Below are positions 7,896-17,316 of a stretch of 60,000 nucleotides of DNA, piece after piece; positions within the stretch are counted from its first letter, which is position 1, and each line of letters begins with the position of its first letter. The notes below the pieces were generated by a model. It did no database searches. It saw only the letters and a list, made by a program, of their open reading frames with translations, and was not told where the DNA came from. The DNA is taken from the NCBI RefSeq assembly GCF_030272615.1, contig NC_081407.1, positions 138,886,897-138,946,896 of the forward strand. The letters are read 5' to 3'. The stretch is from Cryptomeria japonica. Lineage: Eukaryota; Streptophyta; Pinopsida; Cupressales; Cupressaceae. The translations under genes were made by a program, and so were the position numbers.

Positions 7896-9929
7896 CTATG
7901 CTAGTAGTGCCCCCAGCGCTGTTGGAGTAGCTGATATGTAAAGTAGCAATGGTTGATCTTGAATTGGTGGCATCAAAACTGGCGGGTTCAAAAGATAGTC
8001 TTTAAGTGCCTGAAAAGCCTGTTGACAGTTCTCATCCCATTTGAACTTAATGTTTTTGTGTAGCAGGTGCTGGAAAGGATTGCACTTATCTGCAAGTTGT
8101 GCTATGAATCTTCGTATAGACTGGAGTCTCCCTTGTAAAGACCGAAGTTGACTGATATTCTTGGGTGGCGGCATGTCCAAGATAGCCTTGACTTTTGCTG
8201 GATCCGCTTCTATTCCTCTTTTAGACACAATGAATCCTAGGAGCTTCCCGGAGGTTACTCCAAAGACACATTTCTTTGGGTTTAATCTTACCTTGTATTT
8301 TTCCAGCCTATCAAAAGCAACTGAAAGTATGTCCAAGTGTGTATTTCTGTCTATTGATTTAACCAAAAGGTCGTCGACATAATCTTCCACCGTTACATGC
8401 ATGAGATCATGGAAGATAGTAGTCATGGCTCGTTGATACGTGGCACCTGCATTTTTCAGCCCAAAGGGCATGACATTCCAGCAGAAGGTTCCCCATGGAC
8501 AAGTGAATGATGTTTTATGTTGATCTTCAGGTGCAATCTTGATCTGATTATATCCAGAAAATCCGTCCATTAAAGATAACATCTCATGGCCTGCTGTGAG
8601 ATCAACAATTAAATCAATGTTTGGTAATGGGAAATCGTCCTTCGGACAAGCCTTGTTGATATCCCTGAAGTCTGTACATATTCGGATGCTGCGATCTGGT
8701 TTGCTAACAGGTACTAAGTTGGAAATCCATTCAGGATAATCAATTGGGTGTATGAATCCGACATCTAGTAATTTCTCCAGCTCTGCCTTGACTAGCAATG
8801 CCACCTGTGGATGCATTTTCCTCAATTTCTGTTTTACTGGTTTTGCCCCCGGTTTGACTGTTAAATGATGCATTACTAAATCGGGGTCTAGTCCAGGCAT
8901 ATCAGCATAAGACCATGCGAAGTTGACTTGTCGTTCCTTAAAGAAGCTTATGAACCTTGCTTTCTCGGTCTCTGTCAATGATTGAGCCAAAAATATGTTG
9001 TGTGGAACCTCTGCTGTACCAATGTTTGTCTTTATAGTCTCCTCTACCAACATGGATGATTTTTCCTCGTATGATGCTGGGAGAATGTCAAGCCTTCCAT
9101 CTTCGGGCGCCTCAGAGAGGTTTTCACCCTCAGATACGTCCTTTCTTTTTACTTTTTTAGAGTCAGAGAGCGCCACAGTGTGGTTTTCGCCATAAGACCC
9201 TTGTTTTGTCTTTATTTTCACATTTTTGCGACTAGAAGGCCCGACACCCTCACCAAAGTATGCCATGTTATTTAGCTCTATGGTGTATCCTGCTTTATGG
9301 TCTCCAAGAGGAAGATCATCGCGAATGCCAAGATAATCAACAATAGCTTCGTCATTTTGAAATGTATCAAACTGTGGTGGTCCATCCTGATCCCAGTCAA
9401 TGAGTTGGGGGTGAACGAGGGGAAGGTCTTTAGTGTTTTTAGAGTCCGCAAGGCTAATAGTGAAAATGTGGTTATATTCAGGTATGTCAAGGTAGTCATC
9501 GAGGTCATCAATGGCACTCTCCTCATCAGTGCCGATCGTGAGTGAGTCCAAATTATCATCACTAGTAGCACCCTCAGGGACAGGTGTCCTCATCCTATGT
9601 GATCCTGACCTAGGGCCTTGAAACGAAGCTTGTGCGGGATCCTTATGGGTTGGTTCTTGACCAACTCTGAATTTCTTGTAAAACTCCTCCTCCTCTGTAG
9701 GTTCATCTGGCTCTCTAAATGTCTCATTGAGTTCATAGTCGCTGGAGGATTTGTCTGAACCCCATTCCCACTCATTGGAGTCTGTGGAATAATTATCCTC
9801 TTGTTGAACTTCAGCCACTTTGACTCGCCATATCTGTTTTGTTCTCTTGTTTTGAATCTTGGGATTTAGAAAACCAAGCCCCTTAGAGCGTTCCCTTCTT
9901 GTAGTTAGCTCAGGTTGTAGAGGCTCCAT
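7896..9929 (-). CDS. Tat pol, first part: linker and reverse transcriptase
   Basis: About 330 residues of acidic, poorly structured linker precede the RT. RT motifs are in order: SIRICTDFRDIN, LPNIDLIVDLTAGHEMLSLMDG, FTCPWGTFCWNVMPFGLKNAGATYQR and the catalytic YVDD near residue 517, then the thumb (GFIVSKRGIEADPAKV). The frame ends with TAG at 7896-7898 just inside the RNase H region, where relatives have an uninterrupted protein; CAG would fit. Upstream, the same frame connects to gag-protease across another TAG at 9981, so gag-pol was probably once a single frame. The first methionine of this piece (9929) is not necessarily a real start. The enzyme copies element RNA in cytoplasmic particles. 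Confidence 0.92.
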   Translation of the reverse strand: MEPLQPELTTRRERSKGLGFLNPKIQNKRTKQIWRVKVAEVQQEDNYSTDSNEWEWGSDKSSSDYELNETFREPDEPTEEEEFYKKFRVGQEPTHKDPAQASFQGPRSGSHRMRTPVPEGATSDDNLDSLTIGTDEESAIDDLDDYLDIPEYNHIFTISLADSKNTKDLPLVHPQLIDWDQDGPPQFDTFQNDEAIVDYLGIRDDLPLGDHKAGYTIELNNMAYFGEGVGPSSRKNVKIKTKQGSYGENHTVALSDSKKVKRKDVSEGENLSEAPEDGRLDILPASYEEKSSMLVEETIKTNIGTAEVPHNIFLAQSLTETEKARFISFFKERQVNFAWSYADMPGLDPDLVMHHLTVKPGAKPVKQKLRKMHPQVALLVKAELEKLLDVGFIHPIDYPEWISNLVPVSKPDRSIRICTDFRDINKACPKDDFPLPNIDLIVDLTAGHEMLSLMDGFSGYNQIKIAPEDQHKTSFTCPWGTFCWNVMPFGLKNAGATYQRAMTTIFHDLMHVTVEDYVDDLLVKSIDRNTHLDILSVAFDRLEKYKVRLNPKKCVFGVTSGKLLGFIVSKRGIEADPAKVKAILDMPPPKNISQLRSLQGRLQSIRRFIAQLADKCNPFQHLLHKNIKFKWDENCQQAFQALKDYLLNPPVLMPPIQDQPLLLYISATPTALGALLA

Positions 9930-9980
9930 GACACCTTCTTTGCGTAGTCCGAGAGGGCTTTTTCCATCATACCCGAATCT

Positions 9981-12900
9981 CTACAGAATTTTGAAACCTT
10001 TACCATAGTTTTCACAGGGTATCATAATTTGATCATGTGTATCCTCTTCAGCGTCCTTATATAGCATTTTATATAAATTTTCTTCCTCTAGTTCGCCCCA
10101 TTTTTGAAAGACGGTAGGATCCCATTTGAGTAGCATGATGGAGATTTGCTTATTAGGATGTGGCCTCCCATATTCCTTGGGGGAGTTCATGACTTGTCGT
10201 AAGAACATTGTTTGATTCAGAGTGTATTCTCCCATGCCTTTGTCTTGAAACTTGGCTCTAAGTTCACCTTGTTTGGATGTCGAGGGCTTTAATGACTCAG
10301 GATCAATATATGCTGAAGAAGGAGTAGCCTCACGATTGCTAGGAATGATAATCTCAGTATGTGATCTCAAGTTATTGCAATATATGAATGGATTTGGATC
10401 ACCATTGACCGTTACCTCGACTCCATTATGAGGAAACTTTATGCACTGATGGTATGTTGATGGGACCGCTCTCATTTCATGAATCCACGGACGTCCTAGC
10501 AATATGTTATACGTGAGGTCTAGATCCAGGACTTGACAAATCACGTCCTTTGTGACTGGCCCTATTCTTAGTGGTAAGATGACTGTGCCCTTGGACGAAT
10601 GCTCTTCATCATCATAAGCCTTAATAGTGATTTGGTTTGTAGAATTCACAGCTTTGTCAGAATATCCCAATTGTCTGATGGTGCTCAATGTACAAATATT
10701 AAGACCTGCTCCTCCATCTATCAGGACTCGTTTTATTCGGTGTTTATGTATGAAGGCTTCAATATGTAGAGGTGCATTATGAGGCTGACTTATGGAGGCG
10801 TCATCGGCTTCTGTGAATGTGAGGGAGTGTGGAACGGATAGGTATCCCACCATGGCTTGAAACTGGTCCACGTTCAGATCAGTAGGGACAGCAGTATCTC
10901 TCAAGGTTTTGTCAAGGACAGCTTTATGTGCAGGAGATATACGTAAGAGCTCAAGAATAGAGATGAGTGCGGGTGTTTTCCCTAATTGCTCTACAAGATC
11001 GTACTCAGGCTTAGTTGACGGAAGATTGGTATTCTTAGTAGAGGTTCCTGGCAATGTGATCTTACCTCGACGAGTTGTAACATGACATTCGGAGGTAGAT
11101 GTGGACGAAGATCCCACACCTTTTAGGACAATTTTAGGTCGCTGAGGAGGATTCTCAAGATTTTTATTTTTGATAGTAATGGTAGGAATATGATTGTCCA
11201 TTGAGATGTGATTAATAGTGGAATCATAATTGTAAGATGTTCTGGTGTAATTAGCTTGATCATCTGTGACTTTGCCTTTTCCCTTGTCATGTTTTGGGAA
11301 TGGTTCCTTAAACACCTCATGCTCTTGGTTAGATGAATGTCCCTCAATCTCAATATCTCCTCTGTCAATGAGATCTTGTACAATGTTTTTCAATCGATGG
11401 CAATTACTTGTCTTGTGACCCTTGCTCTTATGAAACTCGCAATATTCATCATCATTCCACCAATTCGGTTTGACCTTTGGTTCATATGGAGGAAAATCTG
11501 GGACCGTGATCACCTTGTTTGCTACAAGCTTTTTGAATACTGATTCAAGTGGTTCTCCCAATGGAGTGTACTTCCTTCGTGGTTTAGCAGCCGTTTGATT
11601 GTTCACTTGATTGTTGGTAGAATTTGATCCAGAAAAGATGAACTTTGGTCTCACTGTGTTGGCATCAACAACACCATCATTAACTGTGTTCTTGTTCTTG
11701 TTCCAAAACTTTGGTTTGTCCTTTCCCTTAAAGTCCTCTTTGTTTTCTTTGAATAGTTTGATAACTCCTTGTTCAATCAAGACCTTTTCTGTTGCTAGGC
11801 CCTTTTCAATGACATCCTTAAATGTAGACAAACAAGCTTTTCTGAGATCATAACCAATAGCCTTGTTAACATTTTGTGTGAACATTTCCACCATTTGTTT
11901 TTGCGGGATTTCACAAGAGCATCTGCTAGCTAAGTTTCTCCATCTTTGTAAAAATGACGCAAAAGATTCTCCTTCTTTTTGTTTCGTATTGCACAAGGTA
12001 GTAACTGAGACATCTGTTTCAATGTTGTAAGAAAAATGCTGAATGAATGCTTCTGCTAAGTCGCCCCATGACTTAATACCAGGAGGTAATTGAGAAAACC
12101 ATTCCATCGCTTGATCTCCTAAGCTCTGTGGGAACAACCTCATTAAGTATGTTTCTTCTGCCGCTACCTCAATGCAAGCTGTGAAGAATTGTCTTATGTG
12201 TGCCTTGGGGTCTCCTCTCCCTCTATATTTGTCAAATTTCGGTGTTGCAAAGTGAGGAGGAAACGGAGGCATTGGAATGCTCTTATCAAATTGATAAGGG
12301 CATATATCTCTCATAGTATATGTGGGTTTTGATGTGCCCATGTCTTCCACTTTCTTTTGTAGATCTCTAATTTGTTGCTCCAAATTATTTTTGGGAGGAG
12401 ATGGATTTCTTGTAGCATATCCCATGTTTGAAACACCCATTTGAGGAGGAGCTTGTTGCATGTATGGATGATACTGATCGTAGACATGTCCATATGGAGG
12501 TCTATATTGTTGCGACATGTATGGAGCACTTGGCATAATTTCTTGTTGAGGGACCCCATATCTGTTTTGTGTATATAAACCATATTCAATAGGCCTTTCA
12601 TTTTCCATTGTGTTGCCCCCAATTTTGGCATGAGGTCTCCTTGTGTCAAAATTTTGAGGAAGTCCTTGAGTATCCATTTGTCTTGGTTGACCCATATCTT
12701 GAGCATGTGTTTGAACATAGGGCCTCCATGATGGTCTTTGAGTGTAAGTATCATGCATTTGAGCTTGTGTATGTGGGATTGCTGGTTTCTGAAGCAAAAC
12801 TGATGGTGACTCCGGCATCATATTATTGGGTCCTCCACTATTAGGTTGAGTTTGTTGTGAAGGTCTACTTTCCATAAGTTGAGATAAGTCAAAATCATGT

Positions 12901-13238
12901 GGTATTTTAGCTCCACTTTGTGCCATCATGTTTAGAAAGTATTGACGATCTCTCCTCATTATCTCTTCAACCAATCTATTGAATTGAGGATCCATTATAG
13001 ATTCTTGTATGTCTGCTGATAGTATTGAAGAATTGTCCACATTATCATTGTGTGTAGCGTTGTGTATAGCGTTTGCGCTTTCCATATTTGGATTGTGTCT
13101 ATAAACATTCATGTCTGGTAATGTAGTGTGCTCAGGATTGTAGAAGACATCATTGTCATACTCATAAGAACTCATGTTTACGGACCCTTGAGCTTCTTTA
13201 GCTTTTCTCCTAGATTTTTGAAGACGGGTTTCAACCAT
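9981..13238 (-). CDS. Tat gag and aspartic protease
   Basis: An intact 1085-codon frame. Residues 1-300 are Gln/Pro/Met-rich with a short heptad stretch near 285-300. The retrotransposon Gag core lies at about 315-480 (FDKYRGRGDPKAHIRQFF, AMEWFSQLPPGIKSWGDL, FLQRWRNL). A variant zinc knuckle, YCEFHKSKGHKTSNC, is at about 599-613. A protease follows with active site LIDGGAGLNI (D841) and flap/terminal LLGRPWIH near 913. DGG in place of DSG is common in this branch of plant Ty3 elements. The frame ends KGFKIL-TAG. The sequence after the stop (RFGYDGKSPLGL) looks like a G-patch motif that began before the stop, so the TAG is probably a mutated or suppressed sense codon. Confidence 0.93.
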   Translation of the reverse strand: MVETRLQKSRRKAKEAQGSVNMSSYEYDNDVFYNPEHTTLPDMNVYRHNPNMESANAIHNATHNDNVDNSSILSADIQESIMDPQFNRLVEEIMRRDRQYFLNMMAQSGAKIPHDFDLSQLMESRPSQQTQPNSGGPNNMMPESPSVLLQKPAIPHTQAQMHDTYTQRPSWRPYVQTHAQDMGQPRQMDTQGLPQNFDTRRPHAKIGGNTMENERPIEYGLYTQNRYGVPQQEIMPSAPYMSQQYRPPYGHVYDQYHPYMQQAPPQMGVSNMGYATRNPSPPKNNLEQQIRDLQKKVEDMGTSKPTYTMRDICPYQFDKSIPMPPFPPHFATPKFDKYRGRGDPKAHIRQFFTACIEVAAEETYLMRLFPQSLGDQAMEWFSQLPPGIKSWGDLAEAFIQHFSYNIETDVSVTTLCNTKQKEGESFASFLQRWRNLASRCSCEIPQKQMVEMFTQNVNKAIGYDLRKACLSTFKDVIEKGLATEKVLIEQGVIKLFKENKEDFKGKDKPKFWNKNKNTVNDGVVDANTVRPKFIFSGSNSTNNQVNNQTAAKPRRKYTPLGEPLESVFKKLVANKVITVPDFPPYEPKVKPNWWNDDEYCEFHKSKGHKTSNCHRLKNIVQDLIDRGDIEIEGHSSNQEHEVFKEPFPKHDKGKGKVTDDQANYTRTSYNYDSTINHISMDNHIPTITIKNKNLENPPQRPKIVLKGVGSSSTSTSECHVTTRRGKITLPGTSTKNTNLPSTKPEYDLVEQLGKTPALISILELLRISPAHKAVLDKTLRDTAVPTDLNVDQFQAMVGYLSVPHSLTFTEADDASISQPHNAPLHIEAFIHKHRIKRVLIDGGAGLNICTLSTIRQLGYSDKAVNSTNQITIKAYDDEEHSSKGTVILPLRIGPVTKDVICQVLDLDLTYNILLGRPWIHEMRAVPSTYHQCIKFPHNGVEVTVNGDPNPFIYCNNLRSHTEIIIPSNREATPSSAYIDPESLKPSTSKQGELRAKFQDKGMGEYTLNQTMFLRQVMNSPKEYGRPHPNKQISIMLLKWDPTVFQKWGELEEENLYKMLYKDAEEDTHDQIMIPCENYGKGFKIL

Positions 13239-13726
13239 GAACTAGGTGTTTAGCAATATGTGAGAGACTTAGACGAAAATGACAAGAGTATGTAAGACCA
13301 AGAGTTGTATGGAGTGTAAATGAATCTGAAGTTTACTTGCAATGTCCAAAGTGTAAGACCAAGTATGTATGTAGTAGAGTAGGTGTGACTTCCAAAGAGA
13401 GGATAGTTTCTCTTGATGAGGTAAGCTGACCTTGACTCTAAGTAAGACCAAATGAGACCCAAAGGTAAGAAACCTTGATGAGGGACCACTTAACAAAGTG
13501 TTGTTGTATGTAGTGTGTTGACAAAGTATAGTGAGGACAAGCAAGTGACCTTTTGACTCAAGTTTAGACAAGTATGAATGTAAAATGAGGTATGAAGCAA
13601 TGATGGACTGTGTAAGACCTTAGAACAGGCTGAATGCTAGATGAAACCTGAAGAGACAACCTAGGAAGCTCAAGTATGCCGAAACTGATTTCTTTGTTTG
13701 CTTGACTGTTAAACTTTTCAAATCCT

Positions 13727-14008
13727 GACACAGACGCCTCTGTATACTTCACAGACGCGGTTTTAAGACACAGACACTATTCTGTTTGACACAAACGTGA
13801 TTCTGAGATTTCCTGTTGATGTTTGCTAGGACTGTAACAGTTTTTTGCAATTTGTGGACACAGACGCGCCTGTATACTTCACAGACGCGATTTCCAGACA
13901 CAGACGTGTCTCTGTTCGACACAGACGCTGATAAAAACACAGACGCTATTATGTACTTTACAGACGCGTTTATCCGACACAGACGCGATTTTAACCGACA
14001 CAGACGCG
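13727..14008 (-). repeat. Second array of the 20-bp motif (leader, gag-proximal)
   Basis: On the plus strand GACACAGACGCG-like copies start at about 13727, 13748, 13767 and 13788, then, after a 58-bp gap, at 13857, 13878, 13897, 13918, 13936, 13957, 13976 and 13997. Steps are 21, 19, 21 and 21, 19, 21, 18, 21, 19, 21. On the minus strand this is CGCGTCTGTGTC, the same reading direction relative to gag as array one has relative to the PMD gene. TGTATACTTCACAGACGC occurs twice, so part of the array is a local duplication. Confidence 0.9.
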
Positions 14009-14269
14009 TTTCTGCAACCTTAGTGCAATCTTTCCTATCTGTGAATTTGTTTTGCTGTGACCAAATCTGATTTTTCGACTGTTTTTCGTGACAAGAGGAC
14101 ACAGTGTTGATGACCCAATGTTTGCAGACTGTTTAGACTCCAAAAAGTGTGTTGTTTGATGTAAAAAGTTTATGCATACACTTGAAGACACAAAAGACAC
14201 AATGTTTTGCTGTTTTGTCTTGATTGTTTGAATGTTTATCATAAGTCAAGCACAATTCTTATGGCTGGC

Positions 14270-14640
14270 CAGAACAATAATTGTTGATCCCACATGGGGT
14301 TTTACCCCCGAGGCTACGCTATTCAGAGCGGATACTTAGATGCTTGACCTCACTGGCTCCACCCTCGGCACTCACTTCTCGGGTCAGCCAAGCATCAGTC
14401 CCCATGAAAACTCCCCATGGCGAACTTTGTATCTCTACTAAGAACCGTATGTGTGTGGGCCGCTACCAGAGGTCCGACCTCCTGCCTCAACAACTAGAAG
14501 GATTTGGGCATCTAAAACAAAATGGTGCTAGTAAGGGCATCCGCTCGTGTGGCCATACATGCGGCACTTTCAGCTCTGTAAATACAGAAGGCTCCCAGCC
14601 GGTAGGGGTTATGCCCTACAAATGATCAAATAAATTTGAT
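14270..14640 (-). other. GC-rich block in the Tat leader
   Basis: A sharply bounded block, richer in G+C than its surroundings, including CCCCCGAGGCTACGC, GGGCCGCTACCAGAGGTCCG and CCCAGCCGGTAGGGGTTATG. It has several short GC self-complementary words. A 114-codon plus-strand frame lies in it (14281-14625) but resembles no protein I know. A structured RNA element or a fragment of captured sequence are both possible. Confidence 0.5.
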
Positions 14641-15220
14641 CAAACGGGTTTATGGGGAGACATAGTGTCGGTATGAACTAATCAGCACACGTTATTCATA
14701 GTTTTCACCATGAATACATTTGATTATAGTGGCTTGGAAGAAGATGGCTTTTCTTTTGCTACCACTTGGGTCGTTCTCTTCTCACTAGTAGTCCTAATGA
14801 CCACACGGGAAGACAGGCCCTCTAAAGAATAAACAAAAAGAGCCTATTGCTCAAGACACAAAAGACAATGGTTCAATTTTAGTGCACCAATTGAAGTGTT
14901 TGCTAAGCTATGAAGACAAGGCACACAAATAAAATTACAAAACCCTAGCTAAGGCCCTGCAACAAAATTGTTAGTAGTTTGGGTTGTTTCAAATGATAAC
15001 CGCTTCCTGCAAGCACACAAGTTAGGTAAATTTTAAGAAAACCCAAAAAGACTTTGTGAAAAGGGGCCTTCAACAAAAACATATTTGCCTCCAAAGCAAG
15101 CTGCACAAACCAGGTTAGCTAGATCTGCAAAGGTTAGCCGAAAATAAACCAGATCTAAAACCCTAAGTACAAAAATCCGAAAACCCGAATCGAAAAACTT
15201 GAAAAATTTGCAAAACAGAA

Positions 15221-15478
15221 TGCACAGACGCTGTTATACCAGACACAGATGCGTCTGTCCGACACAGACGCGGTTCTGTTATTCACGGACGCGGTCTCAG
15301 AACACAGACACCTCTTTATTCTGCAGACGCGATCAGATGGTGCACAGACGCGATTCGGGATTACAGACGCGACTTTCGGAAACCTGCAAAAATAGAAATG
15401 ACAGAAACACAGACGCGATCAAAGATATCACAGACGCCTCTGAAATACAAAAACGCGATCCGAACACTCGCAGACGCG
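15221..15478 (-). repeat. Third array of the 20-bp motif (leader, PBS-proximal)
   Basis: Copies start at about 15221, 15242, 15261, 15282, 15301, 15320, 15341 and 15360, then at 15406, 15427, 15446 and 15467. Steps are 19 or 21, largely alternating. The motif is GACACAGACGCG on the plus strand, so CGCGTCTGTGTC in the gag direction. Spacer bases differ between copies. Confidence 0.9.
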
Positions 15479-15568
15479 AAAAAAACCTAAAATGTCGTCG
15501 AAATCGTCCGATCTGCAACTTCAAAAATGCAAAATCTGCAACAAAAATGTTAAATGCAAAGGGACAAG

Positions 15569-15587
15569 GGTCCCACCGGGCGTGCCA
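15569..15587 (-). other. Primer-binding site of the Tat element
   Basis: Three bases inside the 5' LTR the minus strand reads TGGCACGCCCGGTGGGACC, beginning with the TGG that pairs with a tRNA CCA end. It is not the initiator-Met type used by the copia elements here. I cannot name the tRNA with confidence. Confidence 0.75.
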
Positions 15588-15590
15588 AAA

Positions 15591-16360
15591 TGTATATGGT
15601 GAAAATGGATAGCAATAAACAACAATATTGAAAGACTAAAATGGATTCAACCACCAAACCCTAGCCTAACAATGAACAAAGATCCACCATAACATATGAA
15701 GATAACCTAAGACAATGCAAAATAACTCAAAAATCACAAAGATTATACCATCACATGTCCACTAGGGTTTTGATCTCCATTCTTCCTATCTCCATTGATC
15801 TTGTTTGATATGCTTGCTCTCAGATTTTTGTATGCACAAGAGCTCAACAAAGAACGGAATGTGGTTGCAAGTAGAATTGTAGTGTAGTCAATTGATCAAG
15901 TAGTTAGGGTTTGATAATGAAGAAAGCATCTCCTTAAATAGAAGACACAATAGAAAATGGAGGGTTAAGATTGAGAGGTGTAAAAAGAGAGGTCGGCTAG
16001 GATTAGAGGGTAGGTATAAGAAATACCAAAATAATGAAAGAGGTAGGTAGTGTAGGAAATAAGAGATGAATGACATGTGTCATGTGTAGAAAAAGGATAA
16101 TGAATTAATTAAATAAATAAAGATTTATTTAATTAATAGAAGAAGTAGGACAATTAAATAAATAAAATATTTATTTAATTTAGGAAAGGGATAATTTAAA
16201 TAAATAAATGTATTTATTTAAATGAGAAATAAGGCTAGAAGAGGATAAATGAATTAATTAAATAAATAAAGATTTATTTAATTAATAGAAGAATTAGGCT
16301 TAGATAATTAAATAAATAAAATATTTATTTAATTAGACATGACAATTTTGAGTGTCTACA
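15591..16360 (-). repeat. 5' LTR of the Tat element
   Basis: The second copy of the 770-bp LTR, with TG...CA ends. It joins the primer-binding site at its left edge and the GCTAT duplication at its right edge. Every stretch I compared matches the other LTR, at a constant offset of 15,492 bases. Confidence 0.95.
15933..15942 (-). promoter_or_regulatory. TATA-like box of the Tat 5' LTR
   Basis: The minus strand reads TCTATTTAAG about 420 bases into the LTR, downstream of the palindromes. It is a plausible promoter core for gag-pol RNA, and the same words lie at 441-450 in the 3' LTR. Confidence 0.5.
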
Positions 16361-16365
16361 GCTAT
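16361..16365. repeat. Target-site duplication of the Tat element, right copy
   Basis: GCTAT follows the right LTR directly and matches the left flank. The copia A gag frame resumes immediately after it. Confidence 0.93.
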
Positions 16366-17316
16366 AACTGTCAAGAGTTTGGGCAAAGTTTTATAAGAAT
16401 AGGAAAATCAAGCAGAAGAGGACAGATCCTGATTAGGAACTGGTAGTTAAACTAGAGCACAAAATTGCAACTGACAAGAAGCAAGAAACTAAACCGGTAT
16501 GGGTTGAGAAAGAAAAGGACAAGGAAGAATCAAGTCTGATAGTACAAACTGCCCTACATGTTGAAAGGGAAAATCTATGGGTTGTAGATAGTGGTTGTTC
16601 CAACCACATGACCGGTGATAAAAATAAATTTATCAAGCTTGAAGATTGGAATGGTGGTTCAGTGAGATTTAGAGACAACTCATCCATTAAAATAAAGGGA
16701 AAAGGTACTCTAAACATTGATGGAAAACTGAAAGCACATGATGTGTATTATGTGAAAGGCCTAAAGAACAACTTACTGAGTGTAAGTCAGATGTGCAACA
16801 AAGGTTATAAATTCACCTTTGATTCTATCAGCTGGCAGATAAAGAAAGAGAGTACCAGTTAGACTGTAGCAGAAGACAAGACAACAGATGGCAATGTATA
16901 TAATTTGAAAGAATTTTTTGAATCCCAATGTATGTTGGGACAAGTGGATGAAATATGGTTGTGGCACAAAAGATTAGGCCACATAAATTTTGATAATCTA
17001 GTTGTAGTAAGCAAAAAGGGGTATGTAAGAAATATACCACAAATTATCAAACCGATGAGCACATTTTGTGATGAATGTGTGAAAGGTAAGAAGGCTAAGG
17101 TACACAACACCTCAAAACCACTTGAAATAGTACATACAAATTTGTGTGGTCCAACTAGGACAAGAGCTCTTGCCGATGAAAGATATTTTATGCTCTTTAT
17201 TGATAACTATTTAAGAAGGCCATGGGTCACTTTCCTACAAGATAAATCACAAGCATTTGACAGATTCAAGATCTTTAGGAAGATGGTGGAGAAGGAAATT
17301 GGGTGCAAGCTGAAAT
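16366..17316 (+). pseudogene. Copia A protease and N-terminal integrase
   Basis: After a degraded stretch of gag, the frame shows the aspartic protease (VVDSGCSNHMTGDKNKF, then the copia-type GTLNIDGK, DVYYVKGLKNNLLSVSQM). A TAG at 16860-16862 interrupts the frame. The integrase part then has WHKRLGHINFDNL, the zinc pair FCDECVKGK and the first catalytic Asp (MLFIDNY). The frame stops being integrase exactly at the GAAAT duplication where copia B enters, and the second catalytic Asp is recovered past B at about 24070. DSG is intact in the protease. The stop and the insertion inactivate it. Confidence 0.88.

Larger units (their letters stand above)
13239..15568 (-). other. Long 5' leader of the Tat element
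   Basis: About 2.3 kb between the primer-binding site and gag. It holds two arrays of the 20-bp motif (13727-14008 and 15221-15478) and a GC-richer block (about 14270-14640). The stretch 13239-13725 is ordinary AT-rich sequence, and 14640-15200 likewise shows nothing recognisable. A long leader is usual for Tat elements and may carry dimerisation, packaging or splice signals, none of which I can identify by motif. Confidence 0.7.
99..16360 (-). mobile_element. Tat-type Ty3/gypsy retrotransposon with antisense PMD gene
   Basis: A 16,262-bp element with LTRs at 99-868 and 15591-16360 (each 770 bp, TG...CA), flanked by GCTAT. It is coded on the minus strand, so the right LTR is the 5' LTR. Reading that way: LTR, primer-binding site, 2.3 kb leader, gag-protease, reverse transcriptase, two RNase H domains, integrase, a long 3' region with an antisense gene, polypurine tract, LTR. 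RT before integrase makes it Ty3/gypsy. The second RNase H and the extra gene after pol are features described for the Tat group (Ogre/Retand relatives). Comparing the LTRs line by line I found no difference, so the insertion is young. Single stop codons nevertheless break pol and the antisense gene. Confidence 0.95.

Noticed and set aside
9930-9980. Gag-pol separation as a programmed frameshift
   Set aside because: Gag-protease and pol are in the same frame across the TAG at 9981, so no frameshift is needed. Readthrough or a mutated sense codon fits better.
14281-14625. A 114-codon plus-strand frame in the Tat leader
   Set aside because: No similarity to any family I know and no splice or start context. 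The open frame follows from GC-rich composition.
14270-14640. GC-rich leader block as a tRNA or rRNA fragment
   Set aside because: No cloverleaf signals (A/B boxes) and no rRNA words that I recognise.
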